Notes: generated by a model from the sequence alone, not told the origin. Counted from the first letter of the stretch, positions 8,781-16,562 are shown. The stretch is DNA of 33,612 nt from Collinsella sp. (GCA_019414325.1 DXMG01000023.1:1-33612), one strand, 5' to 3'. A program made the numbers and translations.

Positions 8781-9155
8781 ATGTTCGAAAGACTAACCAA
8801 GTACGCTGGCAAGCTGGCGGACAGAAACATGAATGTCGAGCTTGGGGGCGGGACGCTCGGACTCGAGGATTTCGTCGACGATTTCTATGAACTGGACGGG
8901 TTCGCGGACACCAGCTACTTCGAGACGCTTGAACGCCATAGCATCGACACCTCGGAAGGCATAGACAGCTGCGACATCGACCATGGGGACATTGACCTGA
9001 TACGTGCATGCATCACGTGGTGCGTTCGTGGCGACCGCTTCTGCGACGGACTCCTTGCCGCGCAAGCCAGGAGCGGGTTTCTGGACCGCTGCCTCTCCCG
9101 ACTGAAGGAGCTCGACGAGAGCCGATCGGCTGCCGCGAAGACATTTCGACCGTGA
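8781..9155 (+). CDS. Small acidic protein, possibly DUF6508-like, partner of the DUF262 protein
   Basis: A 124-residue acidic protein beginning 9 bases after the DUF262 stop, so almost certainly co-transcribed and translationally linked. There is no strong ribosome site of its own (only GAG in AAAGAGCGAAC). It has FVDDFYELDGFADTSYFETL in the middle, then an ACITWCVRGDRFCDGLL helix. This recalls small DUF6508-type proteins, a match from memory that needs a profile search. There is no signal peptide, membrane segment or obvious catalytic motif. By position it could be a specificity, inhibitor or immunity partner, but nothing in its sequence proves that. Confidence 0.7.
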   Translation: MFERLTKYAGKLADRNMNVELGGGTLGLEDFVDDFYELDGFADTSYFETLERHSIDTSEGIDSCDIDHGDIDLIRACITWCVRGDRFCDGLLAAQARSGFLDRCLSRLKELDESRSAAAKTFRP

Positions 9156-9218
9156 CAGTTACCAACGATAAGCAATAAATCAAGGAGCGTTCCTCAGATA
9201 AAGGCCAGCTACAGCTGA

Positions 9219-9257
9219 TAGCAAAACTTGCAAAAAATAGCAAAAGTTGCAAAAGAA
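9219..9257. repeat. Two tandem 19-base A-rich units
   Basis: TAGCAAAACTTGCAAAAAA (9219-9237) is followed directly by TAGCAAAAGTTGCAAAAGA, two mismatches apart. Each unit holds a GCAA...TTGC dyad. They lie just downstream of the DUF262 cassette, near the start of repeat copy B. Confidence 0.6.
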
Positions 9258-9290
9258 AATGTCAGCAACTATGCATGGCAATCAGCATTC

Positions 9291-9981
9291 CTCTTGGTAA
9301 GGACAGCAAGCATTTCCACCAACACCGATTGCCATGCGTTCTTCTTGTCCTTAGGCAAGTTTGCGAGCGAGCTCTCGCACCTCTTCCAACTTGGGCGACG
9401 ATGCCATGCTGTCGCGCTCGGTCATGCCGCTAATGGTGACAATGCCCTGGTCCTCCCACTTGCAGTACGCGCATGTGGCCCTGTACATAGCAATCGCCGC
9501 ATCATAGACGCCCTCGCTGTGGCTATCGAGCAAAAGGGCCGTCTTGGTGAACGGGAAGCCCGTGGCACCGAAGACGTACAGGCGGTCAATGGCGGCCTTC
9601 TCCTGCGCGGTGATATCAAACCAGTAGATAGGCGAAGCGAAGACAACCATATCGGCGTCTTTCAGCGACTCGATCACGTCGGCCATGTCATCCTTCTGCA
9701 CGCAGGTGCCCTCATGGGTAAAGCAGTACTGGCATCCCAGACAACCAGCGATCTTTTTGCCGCCAACGCGGATGACCTCGACCGTATGGCCGGCCTCGCG
9801 CGCGGTCTCGGCAAACGCCTCGACCATGGTGTCGGTATTGGCGCCCTTACGCGGGCTACCACTCAATACAACGATATTCATAAGAATCTCCCTTCTTCAT
9901 GCCGCAGGCGCGCGGCACACATTTCGTTGTAACCAAAACAGATGGAGCTATTCAGTCGTCCGCAGACGACATCTCTCGTTC
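9291..9981. repeat. Long direct repeat, copy B (complete)
   Basis: The complete version of the repeat at 6402-6849. It contains the intact flavodoxin gene and about 100 bases of its 5' flank. Both copies share the left edge (CTCTTG.TAAGGA.AGCAAG) and the right edge (ATCTCTCGTTCG). Confidence 0.9.
9351..9881 (-). CDS. Flavodoxin-family NAD(P)H oxidoreductase
   Basis: A 176-residue protein of the NADPH-dependent FMN reductase / iron-sulfur flavoprotein group. The FMN phosphate loop is GSPRKGANTD (8-17). A cysteine cluster, GCLGCQYC followed by GTC (about 46-59), resembles that of iron-sulfur flavoproteins. The second flavin-binding block is FASPIYWFDIT. AAGGGAG lies 7 bases before the ATG. It probably moves electrons from NAD(P)H through FMN to an unknown acceptor in the cytoplasm. 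It is a single gene between the DUF262 cassette and the LPxTG gene, and is the intact parent of the fragment at 6462. Confidence 0.85.
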   Translation of the reverse strand: MNIVVLSGSPRKGANTDTMVEAFAETAREAGHTVEVIRVGGKKIAGCLGCQYCFTHEGTCVQKDDMADVIESLKDADMVVFASPIYWFDITAQEKAAIDRLYVFGATGFPFTKTALLLDSHSEGVYDAAIAMYRATCAYCKWEDQGIVTISGMTERDSMASSPKLEEVRELARKLA

Positions 9982-10202
9982 GTGTTCTCTAGACGCAATC
10001 TCAGTGCCTGATAACTCCTCGACCGTCTTGATTCTCTCTCCGAGAATTGAACAGCAAATCGTTGCTCGCAAAGTATCGACTGTGGGAAAATTAACTTGAG
10101 CTTTCTCCCTGCTCGCGTAAGCGTTCGCGTGAAAGAGCCTAGCCGCATCGGCCAGGCGCATTATAGATCCGCGGAAACAGGCCTACGAACAAGGAGCGCC
10201 TT
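9882..10202. other. Intergenic region upstream of the LPxTG gene
   Basis: The first 100 bases belong to repeat copy B. The remainder contains a 6-base inverted repeat ATTCTC/GAGAAT near 10030 and the AAGGAG ribosome site at 10191-10196. No promoter with both elements stands out. Confidence 0.4.
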
Positions 10203-11120
10203 ATGTATGGACAGCATGCACCACAAACCCAGAACGATCGAACCGGCTCGTTTATCCGCAGCGTCAAGCGTCATGCGGGCGTTAGAATAGTCGCCTTCGG
10301 AGCGATTATTCTTGTGTCAGGGCAGCTCTTGCTACCCGGTTCGTCACAAGCGGCCGAAACGCCCGAACCCGATGCTGCAGCACCCATTACCTGCGACGAA
10401 GCCAACGCGGAAGGCAGCCTCACAGCTACCACCGTTGTCGACCATAACTATGACCTGGAGCTCCCTCCTGCCTTCATGTTGGTCCAGAACGAGGCTCTTG
10501 TATACGATTTCCCCAACAAACCCGAGGACTTCATCTACGGGCTTAACGACACCGTCCATCTCTTCAAGATCGACACCGATACCGAAAGCCTTATAAAAAC
10601 CGAGAACCCCAAAGAGGCCAGCGTCTCTATTGCCCTGACTATGATCGACAATCACGTTAGAGCAACCGTAGTCTTTACAGGCAGTTACGCCGACGACCAA
10701 ATCCCCTACAGGCTGGACCTCAACAGCTCAACCTACCTTGGCACACACGTTGACCGTGACTTCGACAGCGGACAGGGGATTATGCACGAAACGCGGCACG
10801 ATTACTACATCCGTTACGTCTTCGACAGTGACGTGCACTTGATTGCAACCGATACGAGCGGTTCCAAACCCGATCCAAGCGTTAAGCCGATCCCAGAGGT
10901 CAAACCCGAACCGGAAACCAAGCCCGAGCCCACACCGCAGCCCAAGACAGAAAAGCCCGCGGCAAATCCCGTTTCCACCAAGGCGGTAACGGCAGTTAAA
11001 CCAGCCGGGACCACCCTACCCGCGACGGGCGACAACAGCGCGATAGCGGCAGCCCTGAATGTTGCCGGTGGTGTAGTCGCGGCAGTTGGCATTTCCGCAA
11101 CAAGGCGTCGCAACCACTAG
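10203..11120 (+). CDS. LPxTG cell-wall-anchored surface protein
   Basis: A 305-residue secreted protein. AAGGAG precedes the ATG by 6 bases. A signal peptide with hydrophobic core at about 28-45 ends near SQA-A (50-51). An ectodomain without a recognised family (about 52-218) follows. A Pro-rich wall-spanning region (about 222-252) alternates K-P and E-P. The sorting signal is LPATG (272-276), a hydrophobic tail and the basic end RRRNH, so sortase should cleave between T and G and link it to peptidoglycan. Gram-positive surface proteins of this design commonly act in adhesion. No sortase gene lies nearby. Confidence 0.9.
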   Translation: MYGQHAPQTQNDRTGSFIRSVKRHAGVRIVAFGAIILVSGQLLLPGSSQAAETPEPDAAAPITCDEANAEGSLTATTVVDHNYDLELPPAFMLVQNEALVYDFPNKPEDFIYGLNDTVHLFKIDTDTESLIKTENPKEASVSIALTMIDNHVRATVVFTGSYADDQIPYRLDLNSSTYLGTHVDRDFDSGQGIMHETRHDYYIRYVFDSDVHLIATDTSGSKPDPSVKPIPEVKPEPETKPEPTPQPKTEKPAANPVSTKAVTAVKPAGTTLPATGDNSAIAAALNVAGGVVAAVGISATRRRNH

Positions 11121-11483
11121 CTAAAGCAAATACGCCATTCACACAGGCAAACAACCAAGCTCCAACGAAAACGGTCCAGTCATCCGACTGTGCCGCACTC
11201 CAGTAGTTCGTGGAAGATATCAAAGAGGTATCCCAGGCTCCCTTGAGCTGTGCGACAGACAGATCAGGTTTGGGAAGTAGAACGGCCCTTGCGCGAAGCG
11301 TGAATCGAGCAGTTTGAGCCGGCATGCGTATGTCGGCGCCATACCGGGAAGGGAGGACCTTCTTGTGGGGCGGACGACCCCATTGCAGTCTCCTTCCGCT
11401 CTATAACTACGGAATCGTCGGCAGCCGTAGGAGAATCGCTATCGTACTCGTAGCGGCTCTCCGCCCCCTAAGCAGCGTGTCCG
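11121..11483. other. Intergenic region, 363 bases
   Basis: No convincing gene. A composite hairpin lies at 11430-11462: GGAGA pairs with TCTCC and CGCTA with TAGCG, separated by 2-base internal loops and a 9-base loop. It has no T-run. A short minus-strand frame from 11325 has no ribosome site and overlaps the LPxTG gene, so I did not call it. Confidence 0.4.
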
Positions 11484-11810
11484 CTATGAAACGACCGTCT
11501 TGTAATAAGCGCCGAAGTCTGCCAGCGAGTCCATGATGGGCATCATCTGGCGGCCGAGCTCGGTAAGGCCATACTCAACGCGGGGAGGATTCTCGCCATA
11601 GTCATGGCGAAAGACCAGCCCATCATCCTCCATCTGCCGCAGGCTGTCGGTAAGCACCTTCTGAGAGATCCCCTCCAGGTTGCGGCGCAACTCGTTGAAA
11701 CGCCAAGGGCGTACGCGTAAGTTACGAATAATGAGCAGTTTCCACTTGCCGCCAATGAGCGCTACCGCCGTTGCGACCGGACACTCCGGAAGCTCCTCTT
11801 TCGCCATCAT
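11484..11810 (-). CDS. HxlR-family transcriptional regulator
   Basis: A 108-residue winged-helix protein of normal HxlR length. The conserved cysteine is C10 in ECPVATAVALIGGKWKLLI, followed by the recognition region RFNELRRNLEGISQKVLTDSLRQMEDDGLV and the wing RVEYGLTELG. Earlier in-frame starts exist (up to 11960), but AAGGAGG at 11822-11828 fits the ATG at 11810 and the family begins here. HxlR proteins typically sense electrophiles or redox state through this cysteine. It is divergent from the cupin gene at 11962 and probably controls it and itself. Confidence 0.85.
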   Translation of the reverse strand: MMAKEELPECPVATAVALIGGKWKLLIIRNLRVRPWRFNELRRNLEGISQKVLTDSLRQMEDDGLVFRHDYGENPPRVEYGLTELGRQMMPIMDSLADFGAYYKTVVS

Positions 11811-11861
11811 GGGAGACCCAACCTCCTTGACCATACCGGTTTCACAAAAAGGCACGCAGTT

Positions 11862-11887
11862 ACAAATATGTGCGTACTCGTATTTGC
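11862..11887. promoter_or_regulatory. Imperfect dyad, candidate HxlR operator
   Basis: ACAAATATG (11862-11870) and CGTATTTGC (11879-11887) form an inverted repeat matching at 7 of 9 positions, between the divergent HxlR and cupin genes. TTGCAT (11884-11889) and TATATC (11908-11913), 18 bases apart, could be the cupin promoter, so bound HxlR would overlap its -35. Confidence 0.4.
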
Positions 11888-11961
11888 ATGCGCTTTCGCG
11901 TTGAATATATCTCACGCAGGAGATGCCTGCAAGGTAAATCAACCCCAAGAGAGGAACCATT

Positions 11962-12315
11962 ATGGCTAATTATGCAAGGACCCACATCGGCAATGAGAGC
12001 CGCGTTGAGCTGCACGAGGTGCTCGGGCTTACCGGGGCAGAGGTGAGTATCAACAGTCTTCCCGCCGGCGCTGGCGTTCCGTTCGTCCATGCACACAAGG
12101 AAAACGAGGAGATCTATGGCGTGCTCGAGGGCGCAGGCTCGGTCACGATCGACGGTGAGGATATCGAGCTTGCAGCCGGCGACTGGCTGCGCATTTCCCC
12201 CGCTGCGCATCGTCAGTTCCGCGCCGCGTCCGACTCGGGGATCACATACGTCTGCATTCAGGTCAAGCAGGGATCCCTCGATGCCTTCACGGCCGACGAC
12301 GCCATCATGTTCTAA
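11962..12315 (+). CDS. Small single-domain cupin protein
   Basis: A 117-residue cupin. Motif 1 has H43, H45 and E50 in FVHAHKENEEIYGVLEG, and motif 2 has H83 in GDWLRISPAAHRQF, which together make a complete metal site. AGAGAGG precedes the ATG. Cupins of this size are metal-dependent isomerases, oxygenases or quercetinase-like proteins; the substrate cannot be told. It is transcribed divergently from HxlR, a common pairing in which the cupin may process the inducing electrophile. Its stop codon overlaps the stop of the convergent TetR gene. Confidence 0.85.
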   Translation: MANYARTHIGNESRVELHEVLGLTGAEVSINSLPAGAGVPFVHAHKENEEIYGVLEGAGSVTIDGEDIELAAGDWLRISPAAHRQFRAASDSGITYVCIQVKQGSLDAFTADDAIMF

Positions 12316-12869
12316 TTCGCGATTAATCTGCAAGGGGCCGATACCGCCCGCATGCCCCCTTCGGAATAGGCGCTGAGCAGCTCCTGGGCGTGGGCAAACT
12401 CGGGCCCTCGCCTCCAACCGAGCAGGCGGTTGACCGCGAGATTTCCCTGGACGTTGTGGACGAAGAGCAGATAGGCGTCCTCGCGCGAAAGGCCGGTCTT
12501 CTCCATGATCGAGGGAACCATCTGCTCGGCGCCGCGCTCGATGACGCGCTGTGCCACGCGGGCGTACGCGTCGTCATCCGAGTAGAGCAGATAATAGTCA
12601 TCGTTTGCCGGCGGGCGTTGGCAGAGGGCGCCCGTCTCCGTTCCCTCGATCGGCGGCGCCGCCGCCAGGGCCTCGTCGATAAGTGCGTCGAGCAGCGCGA
12701 ACTTGTCCTCGTAGTGCAGATAGAACGTGCCGCGGTTGATATCGGCGCGGCGGCAGATATCCGCTACCGTCATCTTCGCGAAGCCGACCTCGGCCAGCAG
12801 TGCAAAGAACGCTTCCCGTATGACCGAGAGCGTATAGCGTCGGCGACGATCGATCTTCCCCACTTCCAT
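12312..12869 (-). CDS. TetR-family transcriptional regulator
   Basis: A 185-residue regulator. The N-terminal helix-turn-helix is at about 28-58 (MTVADICRRADINRGTFYLHY) and the ligand-binding domain fills the rest. TGGAGGGG lies 4 bases before the ATG at 12869; an earlier in-frame ATG at 12896 has no ribosome site. It diverges from the three-gene sirtuin operon with about 140 bases between them, so it most likely represses that operon. It converges on the cupin gene with a 4-base overlap. Confidence 0.88.
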   Translation of the reverse strand: MEVGKIDRRRRYTLSVIREAFFALLAEVGFAKMTVADICRRADINRGTFYLHYEDKFALLDALIDEALAAAPPIEGTETGALCQRPPANDDYYLLYSDDDAYARVAQRVIERGAEQMVPSIMEKTGLSREDAYLLFVHNVQGNLAVNRLLGWRRGPEFAHAQELLSAYSEGGMRAVSAPCRLIAN

Positions 12870-12934
12870 GGCCCCTCCAATTGCAGCGCTCAACAATATC
12901 CAGCAGCCGCTCGTTTATCGACAGCAGCTCGAAG

Positions 12935-12992
12935 CTGTTCATTGCTCTGATGCAAATCAACATTGATACTTTTTATAGACACCTGTTCATTG
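12935..12992. promoter_or_regulatory. Operator/promoter region between TetR and the sirtuin operon
   Basis: ATCAA-CA-TTGAT (12956-12967) is a perfect small dyad. The 10-mer CTGTTCATTG occurs at 12935-12944 and again at 12983-12992, exactly 48 bases apart in direct orientation. TATAGA (12974-12979) is a -10 candidate for the sirtuin operon without a clear -35. Any of these could be the TetR-binding sites. Confidence 0.4.
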
Positions 12993-13012
12993 TAGTTGAA
13001 AGAGAGTATCAA

Positions 13013-13978
13013 GTGACTCTATACGAACAGCTCGTTATCGAACTCACCAACCGATCGTTTTCCCATCAGGCCGACTACCGCGCCGGCGGCACACCATATG
13101 AGCTGAGCGACCGCGAACCAGAGCCCTACAACCAGCAAATCGAAACGTTTGCCTGCATGATCGAAGAAGCCGATTGCGTGCTGGTAGGCGGGGCTTCCGG
13201 ACTCTCCGCGGCAGGCGGCGGCGACTTCTACTACGAGGACAACGCGACCTATCGCAGACATTTCGGCAAATTCGCCGAGCGTTACGGTTTCAAGGGCGCT
13301 TTCGAGGGGTCGTTCTACCGCTGGCCCACCGCCGAGGCGCGCTGGGGATACCTCGCCACCTTCCTCGACACCACGCTCAACGCCCCGCTGCGCAAGCCCT
13401 ACAGGGACCTCGACGCCATTCTCGCCGAGAAGGACTTTTTCGTGCTCACCACCAACCAAGACACGCAGTTTGTGAAGATCTACCCCTGGGAGAAGGTGGC
13501 CGAGATTCAAGGCGACCACCGCTTCTTCCAGTGCTCCCGTTGCTGTACCGACGAGGTATGGGACGCCATCGAGCCGGTCTCTCATATGGTAGAGGCCATG
13601 GGAGACGGCCTAGAGGTTCCGACAGAGCTCGTGCCACGCTGCCCGCACTGCGGGACAGAGGCGTTCCCTTGGGTTCGCGGCTACGGCAACTTCCTGCAGG
13701 GCGAGCTCTACGAGGAGCAGTACCACAAGGTGTCCGACTGGCTCGACGCGCACGCGCGACAGAGGATCCTTTTCCTCGAGCTGGGTGTGGGCCGCATGAC
13801 GCCCGCGTTTATCCAGGAGCCGTTCTGGGCCCTCACGGCGCAGTTACCGCAGGCCAGCTACATCGCCGTAAACAACAAGACACAGTTTCTCCCCCGCGCG
13901 ATCGAGGATCGGGGACTCGCCGTTCGCGCCGACATCGCCGACGTGCTCGCCGACGTGCGCAAGACGCTGGGGAGATAG
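13013..13978 (+). CDS. Class-M-like sirtuin (SirTM type), first of three
   Basis: 321 residues from a GTG at 13013 preceded by GAGAG; the frame is open further upstream without support. The Rossmann NAD-binding loop is GGASGLSAAGG (59-69). TTNQD (146-150) replaces TQNID. In place of the catalytic His-Gly of deacetylating sirtuins there is Gln-Gly (166-167), as I recall for class M sirtuins, which act as protein ADP-ribosyltransferases. A zinc site is formed by C174/C177/C178 and CPHC (210-213). The FLELGVG...TP segment near the C-terminus is also typical of class M. The next paralogue starts 3 bases after the stop. ADP-ribosyltransfer is inferred from the family. Confidence 0.8.
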   Translation: MTLYEQLVIELTNRSFSHQADYRAGGTPYELSDREPEPYNQQIETFACMIEEADCVLVGGASGLSAAGGGDFYYEDNATYRRHFGKFAERYGFKGAFEGSFYRWPTAEARWGYLATFLDTTLNAPLRKPYRDLDAILAEKDFFVLTTNQDTQFVKIYPWEKVAEIQGDHRFFQCSRCCTDEVWDAIEPVSHMVEAMGDGLEVPTELVPRCPHCGTEAFPWVRGYGNFLQGELYEEQYHKVSDWLDAHARQRILFLELGVGRMTPAFIQEPFWALTAQLPQASYIAVNNKTQFLPRAIEDRGLAVRADIADVLADVRKTLGR

Positions 13979-13981
13979 CGC

Positions 13982-14680
13982 ATGGAGACGGCGAAAGCAG
14001 CTAGCATAGGCAGGGCGCTAGCCGAAGCGGATCTTGCCATCATCGGCGCCAGCAACGGGCTAGACATGGCGGAGGGGCTCAACCTTTTCTGCGCCGATGC
14101 TCATTTCCAAGAGGCGTACGGGGACCTCGCCCAGACCGACGGCATCGGCTGCATACTGCAGGGGCTTGCCTCCCCGGATGCCAGCGTGCGACGCCGATGG
14201 GCCGAGCGGTTCCATCAAAAGGAGTATGTCGAGTATGAGCCCAGCCCGCTCATGAACAGGCTGCGGCATCTTACGGAGCACGCTGACACCTTCGTGATCA
14301 CGTGCAATATCGACGGACACTTCGCACGTGCAGGGTTCAACGAGAACAGCGTGCTCGAAACGGAAGGGAGCATACGCACGTCGATTGACGAGCGGCGTCT
14401 CGCCCATCCAGATGCCCTCGCCATGGCACAGCTCGAAGAGCTCGCACACCTTGTGCAAGCCCATCGCAACCACAAGGTTGCCATCCTCGAACTTGGTGTG
14501 GGACTGCGCAACGGCGTCATAAAGCGCATGCTCGCTCAGGTCGCGAACGTCTGCGAACACGCCACCTACATCGTGTTCAACTACAGTCAGGCCCTGACGC
14601 CCGATGCATCGTGCGAGACAATTCTCGTTGACGGCGATATGGCCCCGGCTTTTGAGGAGATCGCCCGATGCCGCCTCTAG
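13982..14680 (+). CDS. Degenerate SirTM-like protein, second of three
   Basis: 232 residues, with GGGGAG ahead of the ATG and 3 bases after the previous stop. It keeps the Rossmann start (IIGASNGLDMAEGL), a CNID block where NVD/NQD occurs in its neighbours, and ILELGVG...N near the C-terminus. It lacks the zinc cysteines, and the Gln-Gly pair is replaced by Thr-Glu-Gly in LETEGSI. The whole zinc-binding insertion is missing, which explains the shorter length. It may be a non-catalytic partner or may recognise the substrate in a complex with the flanking paralogues. It is clearly related to both but much further diverged. Confidence 0.72.
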   Translation: METAKAASIGRALAEADLAIIGASNGLDMAEGLNLFCADAHFQEAYGDLAQTDGIGCILQGLASPDASVRRRWAERFHQKEYVEYEPSPLMNRLRHLTEHADTFVITCNIDGHFARAGFNENSVLETEGSIRTSIDERRLAHPDALAMAQLEELAHLVQAHRNHKVAILELGVGLRNGVIKRMLAQVANVCEHATYIVFNYSQALTPDASCETILVDGDMAPAFEEIARCRL

Positions 14681-15516
14681 AAAGAGAAGCGATGAGGCTT
14701 CGAAGCCTTATCGACGATGCCGACGCCATCATCGTCGGCATCGGCTCGGGCATGTCGAGCGCCGCCGGGTTCAACCATTACAACCACGCGGGCATGACGC
14801 GTGCCGGAATGGCGGACTGGCAGCAAGCCTTTGGCTTCAAGAGCCTTTTCGACGGCTTCTACCACCTCTACCCCAGCCTCGAGCAGCAATGGACCTACTA
14901 CGCGCGATACATCGATTTCATGCTGCGCGAGCCTGCCTCGCAGCCCTATCTTGACCTGCGGTCCCTCATCGGCCATAAGGATTACTTCATCCTGAGCACC
15001 AATGTGGACACCCAGGTCGAGAAGACATTTCCTGCCGAGAGGACCTGCAACTATCAGGGAAGCTTCGCGCACCTTCAGCGCAAGCAACCATGCTGCGACG
15101 AGATCTTCGATGCGAGTCCCTACGTCGAGCGCATGCTCGCAGGCATGGCGGGGTTCGAGATCCGCAGCGAGGATGTCCCCCGATGCCCGCACTGCGGTTG
15201 GCAGCTTGTGCCGTGGGTACGGGACGACACGTTTCTGCAGGGCACGGCATGGCGCGAGAGTCTCGAACGATACGAGCGCTTCGTGCGCGAGCGCAGCGAT
15301 TGCCGCGTGCTGTTGTTGGAGCTTGGCGTGGGCGAGATGACCCCCGGTATCATCACGCTCCCGTTCTGGAGCATGACCGCGAAGCTGCCGGATGCGCATC
15401 TGTTGAGCGTAAATATCTCGGGCGGCTCGGCCCCGCTACAGCTCGGGAGCAAGGCGGAGGCGATTCAGGCCGACTTGGGCACTCTGCTCTCGGCGGCGCG
15501 GGCGGGCGGCGAGTAG
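14668..15516 (+). CDS. Class-M-like sirtuin (SirTM type), third of three
   Basis: 282 residues. The ATG lies inside the preceding gene, a 13-base overlap that implies translational coupling, with GAGGAG at 14655-14660. Motifs: GIGSGMSSAAG (24-34), TNVD (111-114), Gln-Gly (130-131) in place of His-Gly, zinc ligands C142/C143 and CPHC (173-176), and LELGVGEMTPG near the C-terminus. This is the most canonical SirTM of the three. Known SirTM enzymes ADP-ribosylate a lipoylated GcvH-like protein and sit beside a macrodomain hydrolase. Neither partner gene is near here, so the target is open. Confidence 0.8.
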   Translation: MPPLEREAMRLRSLIDDADAIIVGIGSGMSSAAGFNHYNHAGMTRAGMADWQQAFGFKSLFDGFYHLYPSLEQQWTYYARYIDFMLREPASQPYLDLRSLIGHKDYFILSTNVDTQVEKTFPAERTCNYQGSFAHLQRKQPCCDEIFDASPYVERMLAGMAGFEIRSEDVPRCPHCGWQLVPWVRDDTFLQGTAWRESLERYERFVRERSDCRVLLLELGVGEMTPGIITLPFWSMTAKLPDAHLLSVNISGGSAPLQLGSKAEAIQADLGTLLSAARAGGE

Positions 15517-15580
15517 CGCGGCGAGGCGTCTTGCCGCAAACCGTCCTCGCTAAATGCATGACCGTTAATAAGCAAATACC

Positions 15581-15592
15581 AAGGCGCGCCTT
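15581..15592. repeat. 12-base palindrome AAGGCGCGCCTT
   Basis: A perfect palindrome at the junction between the convergent sirtuin operon and hydrolase gene, overlapping the hydrolase stop codon. It has no loop and no T-run, so termination is doubtful. Confidence 0.35.
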
Positions 15593-16562
15593 ATTTCAGG
15601 TATTCCTCAAAGAATGCCTTCAGCTTTCCAAACGGAATGATGTCCATCTGATCGTAAAGGTCGGTGTGGCTGGCACCAGGGATAATGAGCAATTCCTTGT
15701 TGTCCCCCGTCAGCTTGCTGTACGCAGTTTCGCTGAAATAGCGGGAGTGCGCCTTCTCGCCATGCACCAGCAGTACCGCAGAGCGAATTTCGCTGCTGTA
15801 TTGCAAAATCGGCATATTCAGGAACGACAGCGAGGACGTCACATTCCAGCCACCGTTGGAGTTCAGGCTGCGGGGATGATAGCCTCGCGGAGTTTTGTAG
15901 TAGGCGTAATAGTCCGCTACAAACTGCGGCGCATCCTCCGGTAGCGGATCGACCACGCCGCCCGCCAGCGCATAGCTGCCGTTTTTATAGTCCTCGGTGC
16001 GCTGCGCGTTCAGCGCTTTCCGCTTTTCAAAGCGCGCCTGCTCGGAATCCTCGGCGTCAAAATAGCCGTTTGCGGTCACGCGGGTCATATCGTACATGGT
16101 CATAGCCGCGGTAGCTTTGATACGGGTGTCGATGGCCGCCGCATTGACTGCCATGCCGCCCCAACCGCAGATACCGATGATGCCGATACGCTCCGGGTCA
16201 ACGCTTTCCTGCACAGAGAGGAAATCCACCGCTGCGCAGAAGTCCTCGGTGTTGATGTCCGGCGATGCTACATAGCGGGGTGTGCCGCCGCTCTCGCCGG
16301 TATAGGACGGGTCAAAGGCAATTGCAAAAAAGCCCAACTCCGCCATTTTCTGCGCGTACAGACCGGAGGACTGCTCCTTCACCGCGCCAAAAGGGCCGCT
16401 GACGGCGATGGCGGGCAGCTTGCCTTCCGCGTTCTTAGGCACGTAGACGTCAGCCACCAGCGTGATGCCGTATCGGTTATGGAAGGTCGCCTTGCTGTGC
16501 TCAACCTTGTCGCTTTTGGGAAATACTTTGTCCCATTCCTGCGTCAGATTCAACTGTTCCAT
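15591..16562 (-). CDS. Alpha/beta hydrolase (dienelactone-hydrolase-like)
   Basis: 323 residues. The nucleophile elbow is GICGWGG (130-136), placing a cysteine (C132) where most relatives have serine, as in dienelactone hydrolases. An acid in the VHGEKAHS segment and a histidine in GASHTD near residue 300 complete a plausible triad. AAGGAGG lies 7 bases before the ATG and overlaps the stop of the preceding gene, so it is co-transcribed with the decarboxylase-cupin at 16565. It should be cytoplasmic, without a signal peptide. Base composition is less GC-rich than the neighbouring redox block, hinting at transfer. The substrate is unknown; hydrolysis of a lactone or small ester is inferred. Confidence 0.82.
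   Translation of the reverse strand: MEQLNLTQEWDKVFPKSDKVEHSKATFHNRYGITLVADVYVPKNAEGKLPAIAVSGPFGAVKEQSSGLYAQKMAELGFFAIAFDPSYTGESGGTPRYVASPDINTEDFCAAVDFLSVQESVDPERIGIIGICGWGGMAVNAAAIDTRIKATAAMTMYDMTRVTANGYFDAEDSEQARFEKRKALNAQRTEDYKNGSYALAGGVVDPLPEDAPQFVADYYAYYKTPRGYHPRSLNSNGGWNVTSSLSFLNMPILQYSSEIRSAVLLVHGEKAHSRYFSETAYSKLTGDNKELLIIPGASHTDLYDQMDIIPFGKLKAFFEEYLK

Noticed and set aside
9219..9257. Tandem 19-base units as a CRISPR remnant
   Set aside because: The units abut without spacers and there are only two. No cas gene is present.
9228..9932. Plus-strand frame of 234 codons opposite the flavodoxin gene
   Set aside because: It is antisense to a gene with clear flavodoxin motifs and has no ribosome site or domain.
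10996..11325. Minus-strand 109-codon frame overlapping the LPxTG gene end
   Set aside because: It has no ribosome site and no family, and a third of it is antisense to the LPxTG sorting signal. Hydrophobic residues in the middle gave it a membrane-protein look.
15581..15592. AAGGCGCGCCTT as a terminator
   Set aside because: It is a palindrome without loop or T-run, so it is listed only as a repeat.
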